A DNA stretch of 26,171 nt from JAOADN01 sp049323795 (GTDB taxonomy: Bacteria > Pseudomonadota > Alphaproteobacteria > Rhodobacterales > Rhodobacteraceae), in NCBI GenBank assembly GCA_049323795.1, contig JBMOOH010000023.1:1-26171 (forward strand), written 5' to 3'. The translations under genes were made by a program, and so were the position numbers. Position 1 is the stretch's first letter. Each line of letters opens with the position of its first letter. Below, piece by piece: positions 9,257 through 17,080 of the stretch. The notes below the pieces were generated by a model, which ran no database searches, was not told the DNA's origin, and worked only from the letters and a program-made list of their open reading frames with translations.

Positions 9257-10210
9257 ATGCAGCAGACCCCCATCCTGACCGTGACCCTCAATCCGGCCAT
9301 CGACATATCGACCTCGACGGTCCATGTCGTGGCCGGGCCGAAGCTGCGCTGCACCGGCCCCGAGACCGATCCGGGCGGCGGCGGCATCAACGTGAGCCGG
9401 ACGATCCGCATCCTCGGGGGCCAGTCCACCGCGCTTGTCGCGCTCGGCGGCGCGACGGGAGAACGGCTGGCGGGAATGCTGATCCGGTCGGGACTGACGC
9501 TGGCGGGTTTCGACGCGCCGGGCGAGACGCGCGAAAGCTTCAGCGTGATGGACGGGACAACCCACGCGCAGTACCGCTTCGTGCTGCCGGGAACGCGCTG
9601 GCCGAAGTCCGCCACCGCGGCGGCGCTCGACGCGGTCGAGCGGGCGGCGGCGACCGGCTGCTTTGTCGTGCTGTCGGGCAGTCAGCCGCCGGGGGTCGAG
9701 GACGACTTTCCGGTCCGGCTGTCCAAGCGGCTCGCGCCGAAAAAGGTCCGGATGATCCTCGACACCTCGGGGGCGCCTCTCATCAGGGTTGCAGAGGGCC
9801 GGGACGCGGATCTCTTTGTTCTGCGCATGAACCATGACGAGGCCGCCGAGCTTGCCGGCGGACCCCTGACGACCCGCAGGGAAAGCGCCGATTTCGCGCA
9901 GGGCCTCGTGCAGGCGGGCGTCGCCGAGATCGTGATCGTCGCCCGAGGGTCCGAAGGCAACGTCCTGGCCACCGCCACCAATCGGCTCTTCGCCTCGGCC
10001 TACGAGGTTCCGGTGAAAAGCCGCGTCGGCGCGGGCGACTGCTTCGTGGGCGCCTTCACCTTGTCGCTCGCCCGGGGCGAGGACATGGCGATGGCGCTGA
10101 AATGGGGCACGGCCACCGCTTCGGCCGCCGTGATGACGCCGGGCACCAGGCTCTGCACCCTGTCGGACGTGAAACGCCTGATGCGCGGGGAAACCATCAG
10201 CCACCTGTGA
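9257..10210 (+). CDS. PfkB-family hexose-phosphate kinase (1-phosphofructokinase-like)
   Basis: The 317-residue protein is a PfkB/ribokinase-fold sugar kinase. The N-terminal family start TVTLNPAIDIS (residues 8-18), the GGGGINVSR substrate loop (about 40-48) and the C-terminal anion-hole motif RVGAGDCFVGAF with catalytic D261 are all present. The LNPAID start and GGGGINVSRTI favour the 1-phosphofructokinase/tagatose-6-phosphate/6-phosphofructokinase II branch. No fructose PTS genes are adjacent, so a FruK role is not supported by context and an ATP-dependent 6-phosphofructokinase II role is equally possible. The start at 9257 is fixed by homology, yet there is no Shine-Dalgarno sequence; a 7-bp hairpin (9227-9252) ends 4 bases before the ATG. 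It converges on nadE. Confidence 0.88.
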   Translation: MQQTPILTVTLNPAIDISTSTVHVVAGPKLRCTGPETDPGGGGINVSRTIRILGGQSTALVALGGATGERLAGMLIRSGLTLAGFDAPGETRESFSVMDGTTHAQYRFVLPGTRWPKSATAAALDAVERAAATGCFVVLSGSQPPGVEDDFPVRLSKRLAPKKVRMILDTSGAPLIRVAEGRDADLFVLRMNHDEAAELAGGPLTTRRESADFAQGLVQAGVAEIVIVARGSEGNVLATATNRLFASAYEVPVKSRVGAGDCFVGAFTLSLARGEDMAMALKWGTATASAAVMTPGTRLCTLSDVKRLMRGETISHL

Positions 10211-10354
10211 TGGCGGATCACCTGGCAGCCACTCGGCGAAAGGCCGGGCGGCCCCGGATTCGACCCCGGAGCGGTCGGCTGCCGCGGGACGGGGACGGCG
10301 ATCCCGGGTCGGGTCGGCCCTGCCCTGTCCGCCCTGGCCGGCCGGGCTGACCGG

Positions 10355-12016
10355 TCAGGCCCCCGGATCGCGCCAGCGCATGACGATCGGGTAGCGCCGG
10401 TCGAGCCAGAAGGCCCTGGTCGTGAGGCGCGTCCCCGGCGCCGACTGCCAGCGCTTCCACTCGGCCCCGTAAAGCAGCCCCTCGACCTTCTTCACCGTCC
10501 TGCGGTCGAAGCCTGCCGCAACGATTTCGCCAACCGATTGCTCCTCCTCGACCAGCCGCTCGAGGATGGCGTCGAGCTCCGGATAGGGCGGCAGCGAATC
10601 CTCGTCCTTCTGGTTCGCCCTGAGTTCCGCCGAGGGCGCCTTGTCGATCACCCGCTCGGGGATCACCGTGCCCGCCGGCCCCTTCATCCACGGCCGGTGG
10701 TTTGCATTCCGCCAGCGGCAGGTCTGGAACACCCGTGTCTTGTAGAGGTCCTTCAGCGGATTGTACCCCCCCGCCATGTCGCCGTAGATGGTGGCGTAGC
10801 CGACCGCCATCTCGGACTTGTTGCCGGTGGTCAGCAGCATCTCGCCCGTCTTGTTCGAGATCGCCATGAGGAGAAGACCCCTGAGCCGCGACTGGATGTT
10901 CTCCTCGGCGATCCCCGGCGTCATCCCCGCAAAGAGCCCCGCGAGCGCTGCCTCGACCGCACCGCGCGGCCCCTCGATCGGCACGGTATCGAGCCGGCAC
11001 CCGAGCGTCTGCGCGACCGTCGCCGCATCCTGGAGGGAATGGGCCGAGGTGTATTGCGACGGCAGCATGACGCAGCGCAGGTTCCCGGCGCCCACCGCAT
11101 CCGCCGCGATCGTCGCCACCAGCGCGCTGTCGATCCCGCCCGAGAGCCCGAGGAGCACCTTCTTCAGACCGCTCTTCAGAAGGTAGTCCCGCAGCCCCTC
11201 GACCATGGCGCGGTAGTCCTGCTCCCATTCGTCGGGCATCGCATCCAGCTCGCCCCGGACGGCGCGCCACCCCTTGTCGGTCCGCTCGAAATCGATATGC
11301 CGGATGCACTCGTCGAAGACCGGCAGCTGCGCGGCCAGCTCGATCCCCGGATTGAGCACGAAGGATCCGCCGTCGAAGACCTGGTCGTCCTGCCCGCCGA
11401 CCATGTTGAGATAGACGAGGGGCAGCCGCGTCTCGATCACGCGCGCGACCATCAGCCCCACGCGCCGGTCGTACTTGTTGCGATAGTAGGGCGAGCCGTT
11501 CGGGACGAGCAGGATCTCCGCCCCGGTCTCGGCCAGCGTCTCTGCCACATCCTCGTGCCAGGCGTCCTCGCAGATCGGCGTCCCGATGCGGATCGGCCCG
11601 ACCCGAAAGGGACCGGAGACCTGTCCGGGCGTGAAATGCCGCACCTCGTCGAAGACCGTGTCGAAGGGCAGGTGATGCTTCAGCACCCGCGCCTCGATCT
11701 TCCCGCCCCTGAGCACCCAGTAGGCGTTGAAAAGATCGTGACCATCGAAATAGGGCCCCCCGACTCCCAGCGCCGGACCGTCGGCGCAGGCGCGCGCCAG
11801 CCGCTCGATCTCGTCCATTGCCGCGTGGTGGAAGGCGGGCTTCATCACCAGATCCCGCGTCTGGTACCCGGTCACGAACATCTCGGGCAGGGCGACCATC
11901 TGTGCCTTCGCCGCGCGTCCGGCTTCCCAGGCCGCCACGGCCCTGGCGGCGTTGCCCGCAAGGTCGCCGACCGTGGGGTTGATCTGCGCAAGCGTCAGTC
12001 GGAAGGTTTCGGCCAT
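10355..12016 (-). CDS. nadE: Glutamine-dependent NAD+ synthetase
   Basis: The 553-residue enzyme amidates nicotinic acid adenine dinucleotide to NAD+ as the final step of NAD synthesis. An N-terminal nitrilase-like glutaminase domain (about 1-255) shows the triad E45 (ALPEMF), K113 (LKHHLPFDTVFDE) and C149 (GTPICEDAWHED). The C-terminal ATP-pyrophosphatase domain has the P-loop LGLSGGIDSAL (SGGIDS at 292-297) and LLTTGNKSEMAVGYATIYGD. Both halves are complete, so it can use glutamine via its own ammonia channel. The ATG at 12016 matches family N-termini (RLTLAQINPTVGDL) and has AAGGGA upstream; a GTG at 12037 would add seven residues. The stop codon lies within the 12-bp palindrome CTGACCGGTCAG (10347-10358). 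Confidence 0.96.
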   Translation of the reverse strand: MAETFRLTLAQINPTVGDLAGNAARAVAAWEAGRAAKAQMVALPEMFVTGYQTRDLVMKPAFHHAAMDEIERLARACADGPALGVGGPYFDGHDLFNAYWVLRGGKIEARVLKHHLPFDTVFDEVRHFTPGQVSGPFRVGPIRIGTPICEDAWHEDVAETLAETGAEILLVPNGSPYYRNKYDRRVGLMVARVIETRLPLVYLNMVGGQDDQVFDGGSFVLNPGIELAAQLPVFDECIRHIDFERTDKGWRAVRGELDAMPDEWEQDYRAMVEGLRDYLLKSGLKKVLLGLSGGIDSALVATIAADAVGAGNLRCVMLPSQYTSAHSLQDAATVAQTLGCRLDTVPIEGPRGAVEAALAGLFAGMTPGIAEENIQSRLRGLLLMAISNKTGEMLLTTGNKSEMAVGYATIYGDMAGGYNPLKDLYKTRVFQTCRWRNANHRPWMKGPAGTVIPERVIDKAPSAELRANQKDEDSLPPYPELDAILERLVEEEQSVGEIVAAGFDRRTVKKVEGLLYGAEWKRWQSAPGTRLTTRAFWLDRRYPIVMRWRDPGA

Positions 12017-12200
12017 CGGCGGTCCCTTGGATATCACGAGAACCTTTAGCAGACCGCCCCACGAGGGAAAGCCCTCGCCTCCGCGACGGCTCCCTGCGCG
12101 GGCGTGACCGCAGACGGGCCCCGAGCGGAGGGATGCCTCCGGTCCCCCGGCGGTTCTTGTCAGGACGGGGCGCGGCCTTTAGGTTCGCGGTGCCGCTCAC

Positions 12201-12240
12201 GGGCCGGACCGGGCCGGATTGGGCCGGATTGGGCCGGAGC
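12201..12240. repeat. Four 10-bp tandem repeats upstream of the MORN gene
   Basis: GGGCCGGACC, GGGCCGGATT, GGGCCGGATT and GGGCCGGAGC occur in direct succession. The 10-bp period is close to one helical turn, so each GGGCCGGA would lie on the same DNA face. The block lies in the 294-base gap between nadE and the MORN gene, about 70 bases before the MORN start. I see no clear promoter hexamers or other gene in this gap. Confidence 0.85.
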
Positions 12241-12310
12241 TGCGAGGGGCCGGTCCGCCACACCGGCGACGGGCCAGGCGGCACAGGGCAGAGGCAGCGG
12301 AGACACCACG

Positions 12311-13774
12311 ATGAGCCGTTCGGTTGGCATTGCGTTCGCGCTGGTCGCGGGTCTGGCGGCGGCCGCCCCCGGCCGGGCACAGGAAGTCGTGACCAAGCAG
12401 TACGAGGACGGCGGCATCTACGAAGGCACGTTCAAGGACGGCAAGCAGCACGGACAGGGCACCTACCGGCTTCCGAACGGCTACGAATACAGCGGCGACT
12501 GGGTCGAGGGCGAAATCCTCGGACAGGGCACTGCGAAGTTCCCGAACGGTTCGGTCTACGTGGGCCAGTTCGTCAACGGCAGACCCGACGGCAAGGGCAA
12601 GATCACCTTCGCCGACGGCGGCACCTACGAGGGCGACTGGGTGAAGGGCGAGATCGAGGGACAGGGCATTGCGCGGTACGCCAACGGGGTCGTCTACACG
12701 GGCGGCTTCAGGAAGGCGCTGCACGACGGCAAGGGCCGCATGGAAAGCCCGAACGGCTATGTCTACGACGGCGACTGGGTGATGGGGGTCAAGCAGGGAA
12801 AGGGCCGCATCACCTACCCCGACGGGGCGGTCTACGACGGTGACATGCTCGCCGGCAAGCGTGCGGGACAGGGCACGCTGAAGACGGCCGACGGCCTCGT
12901 CTACACGGGCGCCTGGAAGGACGGCGAGATCAACGGGATGGGCCGGCTGAGCCAGCCGAACGGCGACGTCTACGAAGGCACGCTCGTCAACGGCAGGCGG
13001 CATGGCACCGGCAAGGTCACCTACGCCAACGGCGATGTCTACGAGGGCGGCTTCGCCGAGGACAGGCGTCAGGGAAAGGGAACCTTCCGCGGACAGGACG
13101 GCTATGTCTACGAGGGGGACTGGCTGGCCGGCCGGATCGAGGGGACCGGCAAGGTCACCTATCCCGACAAGTCGGTCTACGAAGGCACGTTCAAGGCCGA
13201 CCTCGCCGATGGTGCCGGCAAGATTACCTATGCCGACGGCGCGACCTACGAAGGGCAGTGGAAGGCGGGCGTGATCAACGGCAGGGGCATCGCCAGGTAC
13301 GCGAACGGTCTGGTCTACGAAGGCGAGTTCAAGGACGGCAGGAACAACGGCCAGGGCAGGATGACCTATCCGGACGGCTACATCTACGAGGGGATGTGGA
13401 AGGACGGACAGCGGAACGGCGAGGGCACCGCGACCTATGCCGACGGCACCGTCTACAAGGGCGGCTTCGTCGACGGCCAGCGGGAAGGCCAGGGCGAGAT
13501 CGTGATGCCGGACGGTTTCCGGTACAGCGGCGGATGGAAGCAGGGTCAGATCGACGGCACGGGGGTGGCGACCTATCCGAACGGGGATGTCTACGAGGGG
13601 GCCTTCAAGGCCGGCAAGCGTCAGGGACAGGGCACGATGCGCTATGCCACGGGCCAGACCGCGACCGGCAGCTGGGCCGACGGCACGCTGACCGAGTCCG
13701 CCCCGGCCCCTGCGGCAGAGACGACACCGGTCCCCGCCGGGACCGGAACGGCAGATCCGGCGACCAGTCCCTGA
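12311..13774 (+). CDS. Exported MORN-repeat protein
   Basis: The 487-residue protein begins with a signal peptide (residues 1-23, hydrophobic core AFALVAGLAAAA, probable cleavage after GRA). It then consists of MORN repeats: 18 full units of 23-24 residues from about 31 to 445, plus a degenerate nineteenth to about 463. Each unit follows the pattern xNGxVYEGxFxxGxxxGxGxxxY. The tail (464-487) is rich in Pro, Ala and Thr. MORN repeats form an elongated beta-hairpin solenoid used for protein or membrane contact, with no enzymatic domain visible. Export predicts a periplasmic or outer-surface role. The start at 12311 is chosen because it gives the signal peptide and has GGAG at 12298-12301; the longer open frame from 12104 would bury it. 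No partner genes are adjacent. Confidence 0.9.
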   Translation: MSRSVGIAFALVAGLAAAAPGRAQEVVTKQYEDGGIYEGTFKDGKQHGQGTYRLPNGYEYSGDWVEGEILGQGTAKFPNGSVYVGQFVNGRPDGKGKITFADGGTYEGDWVKGEIEGQGIARYANGVVYTGGFRKALHDGKGRMESPNGYVYDGDWVMGVKQGKGRITYPDGAVYDGDMLAGKRAGQGTLKTADGLVYTGAWKDGEINGMGRLSQPNGDVYEGTLVNGRRHGTGKVTYANGDVYEGGFAEDRRQGKGTFRGQDGYVYEGDWLAGRIEGTGKVTYPDKSVYEGTFKADLADGAGKITYADGATYEGQWKAGVINGRGIARYANGLVYEGEFKDGRNNGQGRMTYPDGYIYEGMWKDGQRNGEGTATYADGTVYKGGFVDGQREGQGEIVMPDGFRYSGGWKQGQIDGTGVATYPNGDVYEGAFKAGKRQGQGTMRYATGQTATGSWADGTLTESAPAPAAETTPVPAGTGTADPATSP

Positions 13775-13877
13775 GCGCCGGTCAGGCACGTCACCCGGCC
13801 TGGGGCGCGGCCCCGGCCGCGTGGTCCGGCCGCCATCCCGGCTTGCGCGCCTTGGGCCAAGACCGCCACCGGACGCA

Positions 13878-13899
13878 TCCCGGTCGGGTGAAACCGGGA
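13878..13899. terminator. Candidate bidirectional terminator between convergent genes
   Basis: TCCCGGT and ACCGGGA form a 7-bp stem with the loop CGGGTGAA, between the MORN gene (ends 13774) and the photolyase remnant (ends 13928 on the other strand). No T tract is present on either side. Confidence 0.35.
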
Positions 13900-13927
13900 C
13901 GGCCGTGACGCCGCATCGCGTTGGCCG

Positions 13928-14468
13928 TCACACCCCCTCCCCCGCCTCCATCCGGGCCAGAAACCGCTCTGCCCCTTCCAGCACCCGTCCCCGGTGCCAC
14001 GCGTCCATCCGGTCCCATGTCCGGTACGACTGCCCCATCCGCGGGTTCCCCCCGAACCGCTCGCGGTGGCGGTTCAGGAAGTGCCGGCAGAGCAGGTTGA
14101 AGGGCAGGATCGTCACCGGCAGCGGCATCTCGCCCAGCGCCCGCACCAGCCGCCATTCGCCCGGCCCGGTCGCGATGACCTCCTTCGCGCCGGTTTCCAA
14201 GGCGCGGCGGATGAGCTCGCCGGGGATCGACTGGGTGTTCGCGGGGTCATCGAGGCGCGCGTAGAGGATGCGCCCACCCTTCGCCCCCAGTTCCTCCGCG
14301 AAGTGCCGCATGGCCGAGAGGAAGAGGGCGATCTTCTGCGGGTGGTGGCGCACATAGGTGGTCTCGGCCATGACCACGATGTCCCGCGCGGGGGTCGGCG
14401 GCGCAGAGGGCGGCGATGTCGGGGGAAAGCCGGTCGCCGAGGATCAGGACGAGGCGTGGCGCTACCAC
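13928..14468 (-). pseudogene. FeS-type (6-4) photolyase/cryptochrome-like gene, frameshifted and internally deleted
   Basis: Two frames together give a degenerate member of the photolyase-related family (PF04244, FeS-BCP type, normally about 500 residues). The first frame from GTG 14468 reads RLVLILGDRLSPDIAALCAADP, the family opening. A shift at a run of five C (minus strand, 14394-14390) then moves to the frame ARDIVVMAETTYVRHHPQKIALFLSAMRHF, also canonical. After PVTILP in the N-terminal alpha/beta domain the sequence jumps directly to FNLLCRHFLNRHRERFGGNPRM and YRTWDRMD, which belongs to the extreme C-terminus. The intervening FAD and iron-sulfur binding regions, around 350 residues, are missing. 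The gene cannot encode a working photolyase. Its GTG overlaps the stop of the SDR gene, a sign of former translational coupling. Family boundaries are from memory of relatives. Confidence 0.82.
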
Positions 14469-15103
14469 GGGATTTCCCGGCCTGTGTTGTCGCGGAAGCT
14501 GCCGCTGTCGGCGGGCGTCAGGCTGTCCAGCACCGCAAGCAGGTTCGCGGCGGCCGCCTCGGGCGTGACCTTGTCGTGGCCGTAGCCGGCGGTGAAGGCG
14601 GTGTCCACCGTGCCGGGGTGGAGCAGGGCGACAATGGCCTGCCTGTGGGTGCGCCCGATCTCGATGCTGGCCGTCTTCAGAAGCTGGTTCAGCGCGGCCT
14701 TGGACGCACGGTAGGAATACCAGCCGCCAAGGCCGTTGTCGCCGATCGACGCGACACGGGCGGACAGGGCCGCAAGGACGGCGCGCCGGTCACGGGGGAC
14801 AAGGCGCAGGGCGTGTTTCAGCACGAGCAGCGGCCCGAGCGCGTTCACCGCGGTCTGCGACAGCAGCGCCTCGGCGGTCAGTGCCCTGAGTTGCTTCTCG
14901 GGCGTGCCGAGCGCGCCGGTCGCGATGAAGATCGTCTCGAAGGGCGGCGCGAGCGGCGCGAGGGCGGCGGCGACCGAGGCTTCGTCGGTCACGTCGAGGC
15001 CGGTCCCGCTGCGGGACAGCCGGACGACCTCGCCCCTGCGATCGAGTTGCGCGGCGATGGCGGCGCCGATGCCGCCCGACGCGCCGATGACGAGTGAACG
15101 CAA
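14462..15103 (-). CDS. Short-chain dehydrogenase/reductase
   Basis: The 213-residue product is a classical-type SDR. The Rossmann nucleotide-binding motif GASGGIG is at residues 7-13, N87 lies in VNALG, S114 and S119 are candidates for the catalytic serine, and the YxxxK pair is Y131/K135 in YSYRASK. It resembles the C-factor (CsgA)-like short SDRs that often sit beside photolyase-related genes in Rhodobacterales. The substrate is unknown. TTG at 15103 is the start: it is preceded by GAGGAAAGGA at a good spacing, it starts directly at the first beta strand, and no ATG fits. The open frame continues to 15286 but crosses the leuA leader region. Its stop overlaps the GTG of the photolyase remnant. 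Confidence 0.88.
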   Translation of the reverse strand: MRSLVIGASGGIGAAIAAQLDRRGEVVRLSRSGTGLDVTDEASVAAALAPLAPPFETIFIATGALGTPEKQLRALTAEALLSQTAVNALGPLLVLKHALRLVPRDRRAVLAALSARVASIGDNGLGGWYSYRASKAALNQLLKTASIEIGRTHRQAIVALLHPGTVDTAFTAGYGHDKVTPEAAAANLLAVLDSLTPADSGSFRDNTGREIPW

Positions 15104-15217
15104 GATCCGATCCTTTCCTCTTCCGTGGCGACGCCACGGCCGGCGCCTGCCGGTCCCGAGGCGGGCGCCGATACGCCCGCCAAGGTCTAGGGCGGACCGG
15201 AAGGGCGTCAATTCCCC

Positions 15218-15246
15218 CTTCCCTTTCGCGCCCCCGCCCGTATAGT
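15218..15246 (+). promoter_or_regulatory. Putative leuA promoter giving a leaderless leader-peptide mRNA
   Basis: TATAGT (15241-15246) is a good -10 element, with CTTCCC 17 bases upstream (15218-15223) as a weak -35. The expected transcription start, 7-9 bases after the -10, coincides with the ATG of the leader peptide at 15255, and no Shine-Dalgarno sequence precedes that ATG. The transcript would be leaderless, as known for trpL in rhizobia. Confidence 0.55.
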
Positions 15247-15254
15247 CGCGCGCC

Positions 15255-15344
15255 ATGAAACGGGACCGGATCCTCCTTTCCGACACGACGGGCGCGCACG
15301 GTGCGGCCCTTGCCCTTTCGCTTCTCCTCCTTAGCCGCCTCTGA
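15255..15344 (+). CDS. Leucine operon leader peptide
   Basis: A 29-codon ORF starts at ATG 15255 (MKRDRILLSD) and ends LALSLLLLSRL with a TGA at 15342-15344. Nine of 29 residues are leucine, six of them in the last eleven codons, including four in a row. It lies 79 bases upstream of leuA in the same direction, and its stop codon is inside the 5' arm of a perfect 10-bp hairpin. This is the arrangement of a ribosome-mediated attenuator sensing charged tRNA-Leu. Leader peptides of this kind are described upstream of leuA in alphaproteobacteria. The start codon sits directly at the predicted transcription start, so translation is probably leaderless. A name such as leuL would fit but is not assigned from homology. 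Confidence 0.85.
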   Translation: MKRDRILLSDTTGAHGAALALSLLLLSRL

Positions 15345-15397
15345 GCGTGCCGTCCCGGCGCGACCGCTCAGAGGTGACACCGCGCCGAACGGACGGC
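15336..15397 (+). promoter_or_regulatory. leuA attenuator: two mutually exclusive hairpins
   Basis: Structure A pairs CCTCTGAGCG (15338-15347) with CGCTCAGAGG (15365-15374), 10 perfect base pairs, extendable by a G-U and a C-G pair. Structure B pairs GCCGTCC (15349-15355) with GGACGGC (15391-15397) and, inside it, GGCGCG (15357-15362) with CGCGCC (15381-15386). The 5' arms of B lie in the loop of A, and the 3' arm of A lies in the loop of B, so only one can form at a time. A ribosome at the leader stop would cover the 5' arm of A and allow B; a ribosome stalled at the Leu codons would allow A. No U tract follows B, so whether B terminates transcription, aids Rho or blocks translation is not settled. 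Confidence 0.8.
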
Positions 15398-15423
15398 CTG
15401 AGGAACACGAGAGAGACAGTCAG

Positions 15424-16995
15424 ATGACCGACAAGAGCAAACAGGACCGCGTCCTGATCTTCGACACGACGCTGAGGGACGGCGAACAGTCGCCCGGCGC
15501 GACGATGACCCATGACGAGAAGCTCGAGATCGCCGAGATGCTCGACGACATGGGCGTCGACATCATCGAGGCAGGCTTCCCCATCGCCTCGGAAGGCGAC
15601 TTCGCGGCGGTGCGCGAGATCGCGAGGCGGACGAAGACGTCCGTGATCTGCGGCCTCGCGCGCGCCAACCTCAAGGACATCGACCGCTGCTGGGAGGCGG
15701 TGCGGCATGCGAGGCGCCCGCGCATCCACACCTTCATCGGCACCTCGCCGCTTCACCGCGCGATCCCGAACCTGACCAGGGAGGAGATGGTCGAGCGCAT
15801 CCACCAGACGGTGACGCACGCGCGCAACCTCTGCGACAACGTGCAGTGGTCGCCGATGGACGCGACGCGGACCGAGCACGACTACCTCTGCACGGTGGTC
15901 GAGACGGCGATCAAGGCGGGCGCCACCACGATCAACATCCCCGACACCGTCGGCTACACCTATCCCTTCGAGAGCGCGAAGCTGATCGCAATGCTGAAGG
16001 AACGGGTGCCGGGCGCTGACGGGATCGCCTTCGCCACGCACTGCCACAACGACCTCGGCATGGCGACGGCGAACGCCCTCGCGGCGGTCGAGGCGGGGGC
16101 GCGGCAGATCGAGTGCACGATCAACGGCCTCGGCGAGCGCGCGGGCAACACGGCGCTCGAGGAGGTCGTGATGGCGATGAAGGTCCGCAACGACATCCTG
16201 CCCTACCGCACCGGCATCGATACCACGAAGATCATCGCCATCTCGCGGCGGGTCGCCACGGTCTCGGGCTTCCCGGTCCAGTACAACAAGGCGATCGTCG
16301 GCAAGAACGCCTTCGCGCATGAATCCGGCATCCATCAGGACGGCATGCTGAAGAACGCCGAGACCTTCGAGATCATGCGGCCCCAGGACATCGGCCTGAA
16401 GGAGACGAACCTCGTCATGGGCAAGCACTCGGGCCGGGCGGCGCTGAGGGCGAAGATGGCCGATCTCGGCTATGAACTCGGCGCGAACCAGCTCGATGAC
16501 CTCTTCGTCCGGTTCAAGGCGCTCGCCGACCGCAAGAAGGAGGTCTATGATGACGACCTCATCGCGCTTCTGCGCGAAAGCGCGTCGGATGCCGTCCACG
16601 ATCACCTGCAGGTCAAGTTCCTGCGCGTCATCTGCGGGACCGAGGCTCCGCAGTCGGCGGACCTGATCCTGACCATCGACGGCAGGGATCATCAGGTGAC
16701 GGCGCAGGGCGACGGGCCGGTGGATGCGACGTTCAACGCCGTGAAGAAGCTCTTCCCCCACACCGCACAGCTCCAGCTCTACCAGGTGCACGCGGTGACG
16801 GAAGGAACCGACGCGCAGGCGACCGTGAGCGTTCGGATGGAGGAGGACGGCAAGATCGTCACCGGGCAGGCGGCCGATACCGACACGGTGGTGGCAAGCG
16901 CCAAGGCCTACGTGAATGCGCTCAACCGGCTCATCCTGCGGAGGCTCAGGACCGCGCCGGATTCGGACCGCAAGGTCGTGAGCTACAAGATGTGA
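15424..16995 (+). CDS. leuA: 2-isopropylmalate synthase
   Basis: The 523-residue enzyme condenses acetyl-CoA with 2-oxoisovalerate in the first committed step of leucine synthesis. The N-terminal TIM barrel carries FDTTLRDGEQSPG (residues 13-25) and the metal-binding HCHND at 206-210, with the family block INGLGERAGNTALEEV after it. The C-terminal leucine-sensing regulatory domain (about 390-510) is present, so allosteric feedback is expected. Full length for the bacterial long form. The ATG at 15424 is chosen by homology; only a weak GAGAGAG lies in front of it. The frame extends upstream to 15301 but overlaps the leader peptide and attenuator. No other leu gene follows; mreB comes next. Confidence 0.96.
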   Translation: MTDKSKQDRVLIFDTTLRDGEQSPGATMTHDEKLEIAEMLDDMGVDIIEAGFPIASEGDFAAVREIARRTKTSVICGLARANLKDIDRCWEAVRHARRPRIHTFIGTSPLHRAIPNLTREEMVERIHQTVTHARNLCDNVQWSPMDATRTEHDYLCTVVETAIKAGATTINIPDTVGYTYPFESAKLIAMLKERVPGADGIAFATHCHNDLGMATANALAAVEAGARQIECTINGLGERAGNTALEEVVMAMKVRNDILPYRTGIDTTKIIAISRRVATVSGFPVQYNKAIVGKNAFAHESGIHQDGMLKNAETFEIMRPQDIGLKETNLVMGKHSGRAALRAKMADLGYELGANQLDDLFVRFKALADRKKEVYDDDLIALLRESASDAVHDHLQVKFLRVICGTEAPQSADLILTIDGRDHQVTAQGDGPVDATFNAVKKLFPHTAQLQLYQVHAVTEGTDAQATVSVRMEEDGKIVTGQAADTDTVVASAKAYVNALNRLILRRLRTAPDSDRKVVSYKM

Positions 16996-17019
16996 GGGTG
17001 ATTCCGCGGCGCGGAGCGG

Positions 17020-17037
17020 CCGGAACTCCGGTTCCGG
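17020..17037 (+). terminator. Candidate terminator hairpin after leuA
   Basis: CCGGAAC (17020-17026) and GTTCCGG (17031-17037) form a perfect 7-bp stem with a 4-base loop, 25 bases after the leuA stop. No T tract follows immediately, so it may act with Rho. Confidence 0.45.
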
Positions 17038-17080
17038 TCCCGCACCGCCCCGCCGCCCGCGCGAATCCTCAGCAGGGCAG

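Noticed and set aside
10347..10358. 12-bp palindrome CTGACCGGTCAG at the nadE stop as a regulatory site
   Set aside because: It is self-complementary without a loop, overlaps the stop codon of a convergent gene, and has no second copy; chance in GC-rich DNA is plausible.
12404..13700. Regular repeats that might suggest CRISPR or a satellite
   Set aside because: The periodicity is 69 bp in a single coding frame with diverged units and no conserved repeat/spacer pattern; it is a MORN protein.
12197..13789. Long minus-strand open frame opposite the MORN gene
   Set aside because: Its apparent periodic sequence only reflects the 69-bp MORN periodicity; no start signal or family motif.
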